Part shown: piece after piece, positions 45,771 through 54,158 of the stretch
Layout: each line of letters opens with the position of its first letter
Numbering within the stretch: position 1 is the first letter of the stretch
NCBI RefSeq assembly: GCF_014822185.1
Contig: NZ_QVLR01000016.1
Location: forward strand, 62,001 to 126,000
DNA length: 64,000 nt
Direction of reading: 5' to 3'
Origin: Azoarcus sp. Aa7
Lineage (GTDB): Bacteria > Pseudomonadota > Gammaproteobacteria > Burkholderiales > Rhodocyclaceae
The notes under the pieces: generated by a model
Database searches by the model: none
What the model saw: only the letters and a program-made list of their open reading frames with translations
What the model was told of the DNA's origin: nothing
Program-made: the position numbers and the translations under genes

Positions 45771-46174
45771 CAGTATTGCTCGATCTGTTCGGTCACCTCG
45801 ATGAAGCGCGCGAAGTTGACCGGCTTGATGATGTAGGAATTGGCGCCGAGTTCGTAGGCCTGGCCGACGTCGGCATCCTCGCCCGAGGTCGTGAGCATCA
45901 CGACCGGGATGCAGCCGAAACGCGGATGGGACTTGAGCTGGCGCAGCACCTCCAGCCCGTTGACGCGCGGCAGCTTGATGTCCAGCAGCACCAGGGCAGG
46001 CAGCGGGTGTCCCTGTTCCCAGCGGCGGATGAAGGCGAGCGCTTCCTCGCCGTCGCGTGCGACCTCGATCCTGCAGTCCGGGCCCTGGCGCGCGAAGGCG
46101 CGCAGGGCGAGGTCCAGGTCGACCGGATTGTCCTCGACCAGCAGGATGCTGCGTCCGCCGTGCTCGCCTGTCAT
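45743..46174 (-). CDS. Single-domain response regulator (Rcp1-like)
   Basis: 143 residues, receiver only. Acidic pair EDN in ILLVEDNPVDLDLAL, phospho-acceptor Asp in VLLDIKLPRVNG, and Lys in IIKPVNF. The layout with a long PVDLDLALRAF helix resembles Rcp1/CheY-type regulators that pair with phytochrome-like kinases. It starts ATG 46174 overlapping the kinase stop and runs into the GGDEF/EAL gene, so the three genes are one unit. Confidence 0.92.
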   Translation of the reverse strand: MTGEHGGRSILLVEDNPVDLDLALRAFARQGPDCRIEVARDGEEALAFIRRWEQGHPLPALVLLDIKLPRVNGLEVLRQLKSHPRFGCIPVVMLTTSGEDADVGQAYELGANSYIIKPVNFARFIEVTEQIEQYWCLLNALPN

Positions 46175-47331
46175 TGCCGAAGCTCCACGTGGAAGGTCGC
46201 GCCCCGGCCGATTTCGCTCACCGCCCAGACCGTTCCACCCATGCGCTGCAGCGCCTTGCGTACCAGCGCGAGCCCTATGCCGGTGCCGGGATAGTCTTCG
46301 GCGCGATGCAGACGCTGGAATATTTCGAAGATGCGATCATGATACTTCATGTCGAAGCCCACGCCGTTGTCCGCCACCGTCAGGACGATGTGACGGTCAC
46401 GCCGGTACGCATCTATCGTGATGCGCGGTGCCGGTGTGGCGCGGGTGAACTTGAGGGCGTTGCTGATGAGGTTGCGCAGCACCAGCGTGAGCCCGCTCGG
46501 GTCGGTGCGGATCTGCGGCGGCAGCTCCTTCACGACGACCTCCATGCCGTGTGTCCGGATCTCATGCGTGAAACCGTCGAGCACGCCCTGCACGACCGCC
46601 GGCAGATCGACGGCGCGGATGTCCAGCGTCTGACGCTCGATGCGCGAGTAGGCGAGCAGGTCCTCGATCAGCTCGTGCATGGTCAGCGCGCCGCGCCGGA
46701 TGCTCGTCAGGAAGTGGCGGCCGTCCTCGTCGAGGCGGTCCCGGTACTGGTCGAGCAGCAGCTGGCTGTAGCCCTCGATGCCGCGCAGCGGCGCCTTGAG
46801 GTCGTGCGAGACGGTGTAGGAGAACGACCGCAGTTCCTGGTTGGCGGCCTGCAACTGCGCGGTGCGCTCTGCGACGCGGTCTTCCAGCGTGGCGTTGAGG
46901 CGGCGCACTTCGGCCTCGGCGGCCTTGGTCGCGGTGATGTCGAGCAGCACGCCGTGGATCTCGGTCACGGTGCCGCGTTCGTTGCGCGTGAGCCAGGTGC
47001 GGTCGTCCAGCCAGATCCACGTGCCGGAGGCGGTGCGGATGCGGTATTCCTGCCGGTAGTCGTCCGGCCCGTTGGCGAGGTGTTCGGCGACGTCGAGCTC
47101 GATGCGCGGGCGATCGTCGGCATGGATCAGGTCGGCATACTGGATCCGGCCGGAGATGAAGTCGTCGCGGCTGTAGCCCCACCGCGCGACGCCGTCGCTG
47201 ACGAAGCCGACCGGCCAACCGGGCTGGTTATGCCACTCGATCGCCACCACCGGCGAGCGGTTGATCAGCGCGGTGATGCGGGCGGCGTCCGTCGCGTCGC
47301 ACGCTGCGGTCGCATCCGTCGGTTTTTCCAT
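46171..47331 (-). CDS. PAS-domain sensor histidine kinase
   Basis: 386 residues without membrane segments. PAS/PAC (about 20-140), then a coiled coil (RRLNATLEDRVAERTAQL). HisKA has SYTVSHDLKAPLRGIEGYSQLL (His in VSHDLKAP). HATPase has LVLRNLISNALKFT, VADNGVGFD and GTGIGLALVRK. It resembles the catalytic half of cyanobacterial-type phytochrome kinases but has no chromophore domain. It is first of the three-gene operon and likely phosphorylates the Rcp1-like regulator. Signal unknown; probably a soluble ligand at the PAS domain. Confidence 0.93.
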   Translation of the reverse strand: MEKPTDATAACDATDAARITALINRSPVVAIEWHNQPGWPVGFVSDGVARWGYSRDDFISGRIQYADLIHADDRPRIELDVAEHLANGPDDYRQEYRIRTASGTWIWLDDRTWLTRNERGTVTEIHGVLLDITATKAAEAEVRRLNATLEDRVAERTAQLQAANQELRSFSYTVSHDLKAPLRGIEGYSQLLLDQYRDRLDEDGRHFLTSIRRGALTMHELIEDLLAYSRIERQTLDIRAVDLPAVVQGVLDGFTHEIRTHGMEVVVKELPPQIRTDPSGLTLVLRNLISNALKFTRATPAPRITIDAYRRDRHIVLTVADNGVGFDMKYHDRIFEIFQRLHRAEDYPGTGIGLALVRKALQRMGGTVWAVSEIGRGATFHVELRQ

Positions 47332-47653
47332 CGTGCTCCTCCGGCCTGGCGCGTCGCGGGACCGCCAGTGCGGGGCGCCCGGGCTGCATGTCGGAGGATT
47401 CTACCGCCCTGCCCGGCGGATGCTGTGGAGTGTTGCGCGCCAATGACGCCGGTGTGCCGGAATCGGGTAATGACGGCGCTGTGTGTCGCCCGGATGGAGT
47501 GGCGCGCTGCGCGCCGGAAGAATGAGCCGCGACCGGCGGGTGCTGCCCGGTCGCGTCCCGGAGGAAGAAGGGACCCCGGTGGCCGGGGTCGTCGCCCTTG
47601 CCCGGGCGACCGACCTGCATGAGGTCGGTGCCGGGCCGGCGAGCTCGCGGAAC
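47332..47653. other. 322-bp intergenic region with three hairpins downstream of gcdH
   Basis: No gene is seen. On the gcdH (minus) transcript three GC-rich inverted repeats occur in a row. They are ACCGACCT/AGGTCGGT at 47609-47629, GACCCCGG/CCGGGGTC at 47572-47590 and GCGACCGG/CCGGTCGC at 47529-47554. None has a clear T-run. They may form a GC-rich termination or mRNA-stabilising structure. The remainder to 47332 has no recognisable feature except presumably the promoter of the kinase operon. Confidence 0.6.
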
Positions 47654-48841
47654 TCAGTTCGAGAACGCGGCGATGCCGGTGATCGCGCGGCCGAGGATCA
47701 GCGCGTGGATGTCGTGCGTGCCCTCGTAGGTGTTCACCACTTCGAGGTTCACCAGGTGGCGCGCGACGCAGAACTCGTCCGAGATGCCGTTGCCGCCGAG
47801 CATGTCGCGGGCGACGCGGGCGATGTCGAGCGACTTGCCGCAGGAGTTGCGCTTCATGATCGAGGTCAGTTCGACCGGCGCGTTGCCCTCGTCCTTGAGG
47901 CGGCCGAGGCGCAGGCAGCCCTGCAGGCCCAGCGTGATCTCGGTGAGCATGTCGGCGAGCTTCTTCTGGATCAGCTGGTTCGCGGCGAGCGGGCGGCCGA
48001 ACTGCTTGCGGTCCATCGTGTACTGGCGTGCCGTCTCGTAGCAGGCTTCCGCGGCGCCGAGTGCGCCCCAGGCGATGCCGTAGCGCGCCGAGTTCAGGCA
48101 GGTGAACGGGCCCTTGAGGCCGCGCACGGTCGGGAAGGCGTTCTCTTCGGGGCAGAACACCTCGTCCATGACGATCTCGCCGGTGATCGAGGCGCGCAGG
48201 CCGACCTTGCCGTGGATCGCCGGGGCGGACAGGCCCTTCCAGCCCTTCTCGAGCACGAAGCCGCGGATGTCGCCGGCGTCGTCCTTGGCCCACACGACGA
48301 ACACGTCGGCGATCGGGCTGTTGGTGATCCACATCTTGGCGCCCGACAGGCTGTAGCCGCCGTCGACCTTCCTGGCGCGGGTGACCATGCTGCCGGGGTC
48401 GGAGCCGTGGTTGGGTTCGGTGAGGCCGAAGCAGCCGATCCATTCGCCGGTGGCGAGCTTGGGCAGATACTTCTGCTTGGTCTCCTCGGAGCCGAATTCG
48501 TTGATCGGCACCATTACCAGCGAGCTCTGCACGCTCATCATCGAGCGGTAGCCGGAGTCGACGCGCTCGACTTCACGGGCGATCAGGCCGTAGGCCACGT
48601 AGTTCATGCCGGCGCCGCCGTACTGCTCGGGGATGGTCGGCCCGAGCAGGCCGAGTTCGCCCATTTCGCGGAAGATCGCCGGGTCGGTCTTCTCGTGGCG
48701 GAAGGCTTCCTGCACGCGCGGCAGCAGGCGCTCCTGCGAGTAGGCGCGGGCGCTGTCGCGCACCATGCGTTCGGTGTCGGTGAGCTGGCTGTCGAGATAC
48801 AGGGGGTCGGCCCAGTCGAAAGTCACGCGGTTCGTTGCCAT
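47654..48841 (-). CDS. gcdH: Glutaryl-CoA dehydrogenase
   Basis: 395 residues, an acyl-CoA dehydrogenase flavoprotein that oxidises and decarboxylates glutaryl-CoA to crotonyl-CoA. It serves lysine, tryptophan and aromatic (benzoyl-CoA) degradation. Family marks: [58 protein letters not shown] and the catalytic Glu373 in [31 protein letters not shown] with the [14 protein letters not shown] block is typical of GcdH. AGGAG lies seven bases before ATG 48841. It diverges from a LysR gene, its likely regulator. Confidence 0.93.
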   Translation of the reverse strand: MATNRVTFDWADPLYLDSQLTDTERMVRDSARAYSQERLLPRVQEAFRHEKTDPAIFREMGELGLLGPTIPEQYGGAGMNYVAYGLIAREVERVDSGYRSMMSVQSSLVMVPINEFGSEETKQKYLPKLATGEWIGCFGLTEPNHGSDPGSMVTRARKVDGGYSLSGAKMWITNSPIADVFVVWAKDDAGDIRGFVLEKGWKGLSAPAIHGKVGLRASITGEIVMDEVFCPEENAFPTVRGLKGPFTCLNSARYGIAWGALGAAEACYETARQYTMDRKQFGRPLAANQLIQKKLADMLTEITLGLQGCLRLGRLKDEGNAPVELTSIMKRNSCGKSLDIARVARDMLGGNGISDEFCVARHLVNLEVVNTYEGTHDIHALILGRAITGIAAFSN

Positions 48842-48956
48842 GTCGAATCTCCTCAATACGGCGTTTGGTCGTGGGCCGGGACCACCCGGCTCTGATCGGT
48901 GACTGAACTGTAGCCAGCGCCGGGCGTCGCGACAAACGAAAATTTCGTGGTAGCTT

Positions 48957-48971
48957 GTGCGTAAAACGCAC
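48957..48971. promoter_or_regulatory. LysR-type operator candidate for gcdH
   Basis: GTGCGTAAAACGCAC is a perfect inverted repeat with T-N11-A (T48958 to A48970). It lies about 115 bp before the gcdH start and is divergent to the LysR gene, the standard layout for LysR autoregulation and activation of a neighbour. Confidence 0.6.
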
Positions 48972-48988
48972 TTGGAGGGGCCGGGACT

Positions 48989-49085
48989 CGTAGGGCGGAA
49001 AAACGCAGCGCCTTCCGCCATGCAGCCGTCGAGTCTGCACCGTCGCTCATTCGGCGGAAGGCGCTTTCGGCTTTTCCGCCCTACG
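48989..49085. repeat. MITE-like inverted repeat (GTAGGGCGG family), copy 2
   Basis: A 97-bp element with arms of about 31-33 nt. Both ends read CGTAGGGCGGAAAA outward, and the inner ends are GCGCCTTCCGCC and GGCGGAAGGCGC. It shares the terminal CGTAGGGCGG with the element at 39371-39452. It lies between the LysR operator candidate and the LysR start codon and thus probably adds a hairpin to the leader of that gene. Confidence 0.8.
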
Positions 49086-49127
49086 CTTCTCCCTGTCATG
49101 CGCGTTGCGCACTTTCTGGAGCCTTCG

Positions 49128-50039
49128 ATGCGCCGCAAGATCCCCAGCACCACCGCCCTGCTCGCCTTCGAGCGCGCCGCGCGGCACGAGAGCTTCACGC
49201 GCGCGGCCGAGGAACTCGCGCTCACGCAGAGCGCGATCTGCCGCCAGATCGCCGCGCTCGAGGACTTTCTCGGCCTGCGCCTGTTCCGCCGCACCAAGCG
49301 CGGCGTCACGCTCACCGAGGCGGGCCTGTCCTACAGCCGCCAGATCAGCGCGCGTCTCGATGCGATGGAGCGCGACACGCTGTCGGTGATGGCCCACCAC
49401 GGCCGCGGCGCGACGATCGAGCTCGCGGTGATGCCGACCTTTGCGACGCGCTGGCTGCTGCCGCGGCTCGGGGAGTTCCTCGCGCGCCATCCCGACGTCA
49501 CCGTCAACATGAACAATCGCACGCGCCCCTTCCTGTTCGCCGAAACCGAGTTCGACGCGGCGCTGTACTTCGGCGACGCCGGCTGGCCCGGTACCGAGGC
49601 GCATTTCCTGATGCGCGAGAACGCCACCCCGGTGTGCAGTCCGCGCATGCTGCAGGGGCGCACCGCGCTCACACCGGAGGAGATTGCGACGTTTCCATTG
49701 CTGCAGCAGTCGACGCGGCCGTATGGCTGGCGCGAGTGGTTCGGATCCCTGCGGCTGCAGGTCGCGCACGACATGACCGGCACGCGCTACGAGCTGTTCT
49801 CGATGCTGGCGCAGGCGGCGATGCAGGACATGGGGATCGCGCTGATCCCGCCCTTCCTGATCCGCGAGGAACTCGACAGCGGGCGCCTGGTGATTCCTTG
49901 TAACCACGTCTATCTCAGCGCCAAGGCCTATTACCTGATCATCCCCGAACGCAAGGCGGAGACGGCTTCGCTGGCGGCCTTCCGCGACTGGCTGGTGGAG
50001 GCGGCGGCCGGGTATCGGATCGCCACCGGGCTGGAGTGA
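49128..50039 (+). CDS. LysR-family regulator divergent from gcdH
   Basis: 303 residues: [39 protein letters not shown], then [15 protein letters not shown] and an effector domain (about 90-300) of the GcvA-like type. ATG 49128 is chosen because GGAG precedes it by seven bases; ATG 49098 is also in frame. The position opposite gcdH suggests a GcdR-like activator responding to glutarate or glutaryl-CoA; this is inference from synteny. The gene ends 12 bp before the convergent GGDEF gene. Confidence 0.9.
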   Translation: MRRKIPSTTALLAFERAARHESFTRAAEELALTQSAICRQIAALEDFLGLRLFRRTKRGVTLTEAGLSYSRQISARLDAMERDTLSVMAHHGRGATIELAVMPTFATRWLLPRLGEFLARHPDVTVNMNNRTRPFLFAETEFDAALYFGDAGWPGTEAHFLMRENATPVCSPRMLQGRTALTPEEIATFPLLQQSTRPYGWREWFGSLRLQVAHDMTGTRYELFSMLAQAAMQDMGIALIPPFLIREELDSGRLVIPCNHVYLSAKAYYLIIPERKAETASLAAFRDWLVEAAAGYRIATGLE

Positions 50040-50051
50040 GCGCGGGGGTTT

Positions 50052-52133
50052 TCAGGCCCCGTCCGCGTCGCAGCAGACGCGGTCGCGGCCGGCCTGTTTG
50101 GCGCGGTACATCAGGTCGTCGGCCCGCTTGAGCAGGGTGTCGGCGTCGTCCTCGGGGCGCAGCGTGACCACGCCGATGCTCGCCGTGACGATTCCCGCGG
50201 GCGGCGTCGGATGCTCGCGCAGCGCCTGCTGCACGCGCTCGCCGAGCACCTTCGCTTCAGTGGCCGAGGTGTGCGGGCACAACACCATGAACTCCTCGCC
50301 GCCCCAGCGCGCCAGCGTGTCGGTGCGGCGTATGGTGTCGCGCACGACCGCCGCGCCGTGCGCCAGCACGTCGTCGCCGACGCCGTGGCCCCAGGTGTCG
50401 TTGATGTTCTTGAAGCGGTCGAGGTCGTACATCAGCAGCGACAGCGCGTCCCCGTGGCGCCGCGCGCGGTCGATCTCCAGTTCCAGCATGCGCTGCAGGT
50501 AGCCGCGGTTGTAGCAGCCGGTGAGCACGTCGGTGGTCGCCAGGCGCAGCAGTTCCTGCTCGTTGCGCTTGCGTTCGGTGACGTCGCGATTGACGCCGAT
50601 CATGCGCACCGGCTGGTGGCCGTTGCCGGGCACCAGCACGGCCTGGGCGTCGATGTGGCGGATCTCGGTGCCGTGGCGCAGGATGCGGAAGGTCGTGACG
50701 AAGTCGCTGCCGGTGCGCAGGGCCTCGTCGATCAGCTTGGTGAGGTGCGGGACGTCGTCGGGCAGGACCAGCGCCAGCACGTCGTCGAAGTGTCCGCGGA
50801 ACTCGTCGGGGCTCAGGCCGAAGAGTTCGTGCATCGTGCTGTCCCACACGACCTTTCCACTGCGCGGTTCGTATTCCCAGATGCCGATGTGGGCCGCGCG
50901 CGTCGCCAGCGTCAGGCGTTGCGTGAGGTGGCGCACTTCGAGTTCGGCCTCGCGGCGTGCGGTGATATCGACCATCAGGCCGCGCAACAGCTTCGGTTCG
51001 CCGTTTTCGGCGACCACCGTGACGATGTCCTCCAGCCACACGACACGCCCGTCTTTCGCCATGAAGCGGTATTCGAAGCGGTGCGGCTCGAGCCGGCCGG
51101 TGCATGAGGCGCAGTAATCCGGCGCCCATTCGCGGTCCTCGGGGTGCAGGTGCGCGACCCAGAAGCCGGGCGTCTGCCAGTCCTCGACCGGGTAGCCGAG
51201 CAGGCTCTCGGCCTTGCGGCTGACGAAGGCGAACACGAAGGTCTGCGCATCCGCTTCCCACACGATGCCGTCGGTGGTGTTCACGAGGTCGAGGAAGCGC
51301 TGGTGGTGCTCCCGCGCCTCCTGCTCGCTGGCGCGGTGTGCGGCGGATTCCTCCTCCAGCTTGGCGGTGCGCTCGCGCACGCGGTCTTCGAGCGTCGCGG
51401 TGAGGGTCTTGAGGCTGGCCCACTGAACGCGATACTGGCGCAGGTAGATCGTCAGCATCAGCGCGACGAGCGCCCACACGCCGGCGTGCGTGATCACGAG
51501 CTGGCGCCGCGACGCGTCGAGCCGCGCGACGAAGTCTGCCGCCGGGATCGACACGCTGATGCCGCCGCGCACATCGCCGATCTTGTACTTCTGCTGCTGG
51601 TGGCACTCCAGGCATTCCTTGCGCACGAACAGCGGCGCCATATAGCGGATCAGCGGTTCCGTGCCGGCGTGGAGGATTTCGCTGCGTTCCTTCTCGCCGG
51701 CCTTCTCGAAGGCCTGCAGCGCCTGCGTCTCCCACGGGTCGGCGACGTTGCCCGGATTGATCGGGCGCAGGCTGGTGATGTGGATGCGGATCCCGCTCTC
51801 GCTCTCGATGACGCCGGCCATCTGGCGCGTCATGTAGGCCGGATTGATGGTGGTGAGGTGGATGCCGGAAGTCGTGACGGGGTCGCGTTCGGGCAGTTCC
51901 AGATACTTGTTCGGCGGCGTCGACTCGCTCTGGCGCACGAACACGCCGCCCGCGCGGGAATTCCACAGGCGCATCGCCTCGATCATGTGGAAGATGTCGC
52001 GGCCTTGCTGGCGCGCCGTCGCGAACGCGGCGTTCTGGCTCTGGTACAGCGTCAGGCCGAGGGACAGCAGGATGAGCACCGTCCATGCCCCGAGCGGAAG
52101 CACCCAGTAGAAGCGGTCAGGGATGCGGAGCAT
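50052..52133 (-). CDS. Membrane diguanylate cyclase with a DUF3365 heme-type sensor domain
   Basis: 693 residues. TM1 (about 10-31) is followed by a periplasmic DUF3365 (Tll0287-like) domain (about 35-205) containing a CLECH heme c-binding motif (Cys174, Cys177, His178). TM2 is near 213-230, then a coiled coil, two PAS domains (about 280-400 and 410-530) and a GGDEF domain (RWGGEEF near 607). The signal would be redox or a small gas at the periplasmic heme, and the output is c-di-GMP synthesis. No EAL domain. It is followed by a bacteriohemerythrin gene and an HD-GYP gene further right on the same strand. Confidence 0.94.
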   Translation of the reverse strand: MLRIPDRFYWVLPLGAWTVLILLSLGLTLYQSQNAAFATARQQGRDIFHMIEAMRLWNSRAGGVFVRQSESTPPNKYLELPERDPVTTSGIHLTTINPAYMTRQMAGVIESESGIRIHITSLRPINPGNVADPWETQALQAFEKAGEKERSEILHAGTEPLIRYMAPLFVRKECLECHQQQKYKIGDVRGGISVSIPAADFVARLDASRRQLVITHAGVWALVALMLTIYLRQYRVQWASLKTLTATLEDRVRERTAKLEEESAAHRASEQEAREHHQRFLDLVNTTDGIVWEADAQTFVFAFVSRKAESLLGYPVEDWQTPGFWVAHLHPEDREWAPDYCASCTGRLEPHRFEYRFMAKDGRVVWLEDIVTVVAENGEPKLLRGLMVDITARREAELEVRHLTQRLTLATRAAHIGIWEYEPRSGKVVWDSTMHELFGLSPDEFRGHFDDVLALVLPDDVPHLTKLIDEALRTGSDFVTTFRILRHGTEIRHIDAQAVLVPGNGHQPVRMIGVNRDVTERKRNEQELLRLATTDVLTGCYNRGYLQRMLELEIDRARRHGDALSLLMYDLDRFKNINDTWGHGVGDDVLAHGAAVVRDTIRRTDTLARWGGEEFMVLCPHTSATEAKVLGERVQQALREHPTPPAGIVTASIGVVTLRPEDDADTLLKRADDLMYRAKQAGRDRVCCDADGA

Positions 52134-52272
52134 GACGATAGGAACCGCGCAAGGGTCGGGTTAGCGGCCCATTCTAGTCCGCTCCCGATCGGCTTGTCAT
52201 GAGCAGGCCGTGTTGCCGGTGTCGTAGGACTGCCCGGTTTGGGCGCTCGCGCGAGCGTGCCCCGCCGCGGCT

Positions 52273-52683
52273 TCAGCGTGCGGCCGTGAGGTAGGGCACG
52301 TATTCCCTGTCGGTACCGCAGATGTGATGGATCAGCCATTCGCCGTAGAGGAAGGGCATCATCTCCTGCAGCGCCGCGGCATCGCCGCTTTCGAACACGC
52401 GCTCGAACTCCTGCACCTGGCGCAGGATCGCGTTGTGCTCGGCCTGGTGCGCGGCGACCTTGTCGTCGGGAAAGCCGGCGCGGGCGATGCGTTCTTCCTC
52501 GTAGGCGAAATGCGTCGTCACGTAATGCGCGAGGTGGTCGAAGACGCTGCGCGCCCCGTCCGACGGACCCTCGCCGTGCAGCTGGCCGGCGAGTTCGTCG
52601 ATGATCGCGATCAGTTCCGCATGCTGCCGGTCGATCTCGGCGTCGTCTACGGAGTATTCGGGCTTCCATTCGAAGCGGTTCAT
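52273..52683 (-). CDS. Bacteriohemerythrin
   Basis: 136 residues with the di-iron ligand pattern of oxygen-binding hemerythrins: EIDRQHAELIAIIDEL (His21), HFAYEEE, AAHQAEHNAIL and GEWLIHHICGTDREY. It starts MNRFEWKPEYSVDDAEID. It stores, carries or senses oxygen in the cytoplasm. The ATG 52683 lies 11 bp after the HD-GYP stop, so they are cotranscribed; the DUF3365 cyclase lies 139 bp beyond. The cluster suggests oxygen-responsive c-di-GMP control. Confidence 0.94.
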   Translation of the reverse strand: MNRFEWKPEYSVDDAEIDRQHAELIAIIDELAGQLHGEGPSDGARSVFDHLAHYVTTHFAYEEERIARAGFPDDKVAAHQAEHNAILRQVQEFERVFESGDAAALQEMMPFLYGEWLIHHICGTDREYVPYLTAAR

Positions 52684-52694
52684 CCGGTTCGTCC

Positions 52695-53852
52695 TCAGTG
52701 GCGGTTCCACAGGCCGCGCAGTACCACGACCGAGCCGCGGTGGCTGGAAAACGGCACCATGCCCTCGATGCGGGAGTGCTCGTGTGCGGTGTCGCGCTGC
52801 GCGGGGTTCAGCATCGGCATGCCGTCGGCGCGGACGAAGGAAAATACCAGCGGACAGGCGGTGTTCGTCGTGCGCTTCTTCACGACCGCGATCTCGCCGT
52901 TCGCGAGGCGCACGGTCGCACCCGGCGGGAACACGCCTATCTCCTTGATCATCATGCCGATCAGGCGGTTGTCGGTGGCCGAGCCCTGCTCCAGCATCAG
53001 CTTGCGCATCGCCTCGGTCGACACCATCGCCTTGCGGTAAGGGCGGTCGCGCACCATCGCGCTGTAGATGTCGGCGATCGCCAGCACCCGCGTCGGCAGG
53101 CTGATCGCGTCGCCCGAGCTGCCGTCGGGGTAGCCCGTGCCGTCGAGCCGTTCGTGATGGTGGCGCACCGGGTCGAGCCAGGTCTTGTCGCGCACGCCGA
53201 GGCCCGCGAGGATGGATTCGCTGTCGATCGGGTGGCGGTTGATGCGCTCGCGCTGCAGCGGGGTCAGCGGCTCGAGCTGCTGGTCGAGCACGTCCTGGAT
53301 GTCGAGCAGCCCGATGTCGTGCGTGAGGCCCGCCTTGATCAGCGGCAGGCGCGATTCGTCCGGCACGCCCAGCTTCTTGCCGATCAGCTCGCACAGCATC
53401 GCCGCCTGCAGGTGGTGAATGACCGCGTAGGAACTGTCGTAGTCGAGATGCAGGTTGGCCAGCGCGGAGTCGGTGTCGTGCGTGCACGCCTCCTGGATCG
53501 TCAGTGCGATGCCCTCGATGCGCGGCACGAATTCGTCGCCCAGGCTGCCGTGCCTGTACAGGTCGAAGGTGCGCTTGAGGCGCAGCTTGAGCAGGTCGAA
53601 CATCTCGAAGGAGCTGTGCTCCTCGCTCACCGACGCCACCGGCAGCGCAGGATGGGCGGGCTTGGGGTGCCGCGCATCGTTGCTGATGAAGCAGCCGTTG
53701 GTGATCAGCACGTCGCGCTGCTTCGCGGTATTGATGACGAAACCGGCCTGCAGCAACAGCATCCCGGATCCGTCATACACCGCGTAGGGCAGCGGTTCGC
53801 CGAGGCGGATGTCGGTGGGCGAGACGCGTTCGAAACCTTGCCGAGGTGTCAT
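52695..53852 (-). CDS. HD-GYP c-di-GMP phosphodiesterase
   Basis: 385 residues. An N-terminal DUF3391-like/PilZ-type part (about 1-110) is followed by the HD-GYP catalytic domain, with THDIGLLDI (HD) near 177, HHHERLDGTGYPDGSSGDAI (HHExxDGxGYP) and LAIADIYSAMVRDRPYR. It should hydrolyse c-di-GMP. Operon with the bacteriohemerythrin gene. A C-terminal extension (about 300-385) resembles a small beta-barrel with RLANGEIAVVKKR. Confidence 0.93.
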   Translation of the reverse strand: MTPRQGFERVSPTDIRLGEPLPYAVYDGSGMLLLQAGFVINTAKQRDVLITNGCFISNDARHPKPAHPALPVASVSEEHSSFEMFDLLKLRLKRTFDLYRHGSLGDEFVPRIEGIALTIQEACTHDTDSALANLHLDYDSSYAVIHHLQAAMLCELIGKKLGVPDESRLPLIKAGLTHDIGLLDIQDVLDQQLEPLTPLQRERINRHPIDSESILAGLGVRDKTWLDPVRHHHERLDGTGYPDGSSGDAISLPTRVLAIADIYSAMVRDRPYRKAMVSTEAMRKLMLEQGSATDNRLIGMMIKEIGVFPPGATVRLANGEIAVVKKRTTNTACPLVFSFVRADGMPMLNPAQRDTAHEHSRIEGMVPFSSHRGSVVVLRGLWNRH

Positions 53853-54158
53853 TTTCGTGGCGTGACAGCGTGTGGTCGGTCGGATCTTGCGTGCGGTGCA
53901 GACAGGCTAGCAGGCAATCCGCTGGAATGAAAACGGAAAAACCGCAAATCACGCCGTGGTGCGCCACGGCGCGACGATGTCTAGCACCTTGGTAATACTG
54001 CCACAGATACCGGAACGAGGGCATTCGCATGCATGTTGTGCTGCAGAATGACAGGCGGGCACCGGCGCGTTCATCATCAACAGTTGCCGCGGCCGCCACG
54101 CAGCGCACCGGCACGGACCCCGCAGGCGGGCCGCCTGCGTTCCAACGGACCCTCGATC
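53853..54158. other. 306-bp intergenic region between HD-GYP and ald
   Basis: No gene is seen. It holds a perfect hairpin GCCGTGG-TGCG-CCACGGC at 53953-53970 and, just before ald, a palindrome CGCAGGCGG/CCGCCTGCG at 54121-54139 that may be a regulator site or leader structure. Promoters for both divergent genes must lie here; no convincing -35/-10 pair is seen. Alanine dehydrogenase is usually regulated by an Lrp-type protein, but no such gene is nearby. Confidence 0.55.

Noticed and set aside
52273-53487. Fusion of bacteriohemerythrin to a long upstream frame
   Set aside because: The frame is open through the HD-GYP gene but out of its reading frame; the hemerythrin family begins at MNRFEWKP, position 52683.
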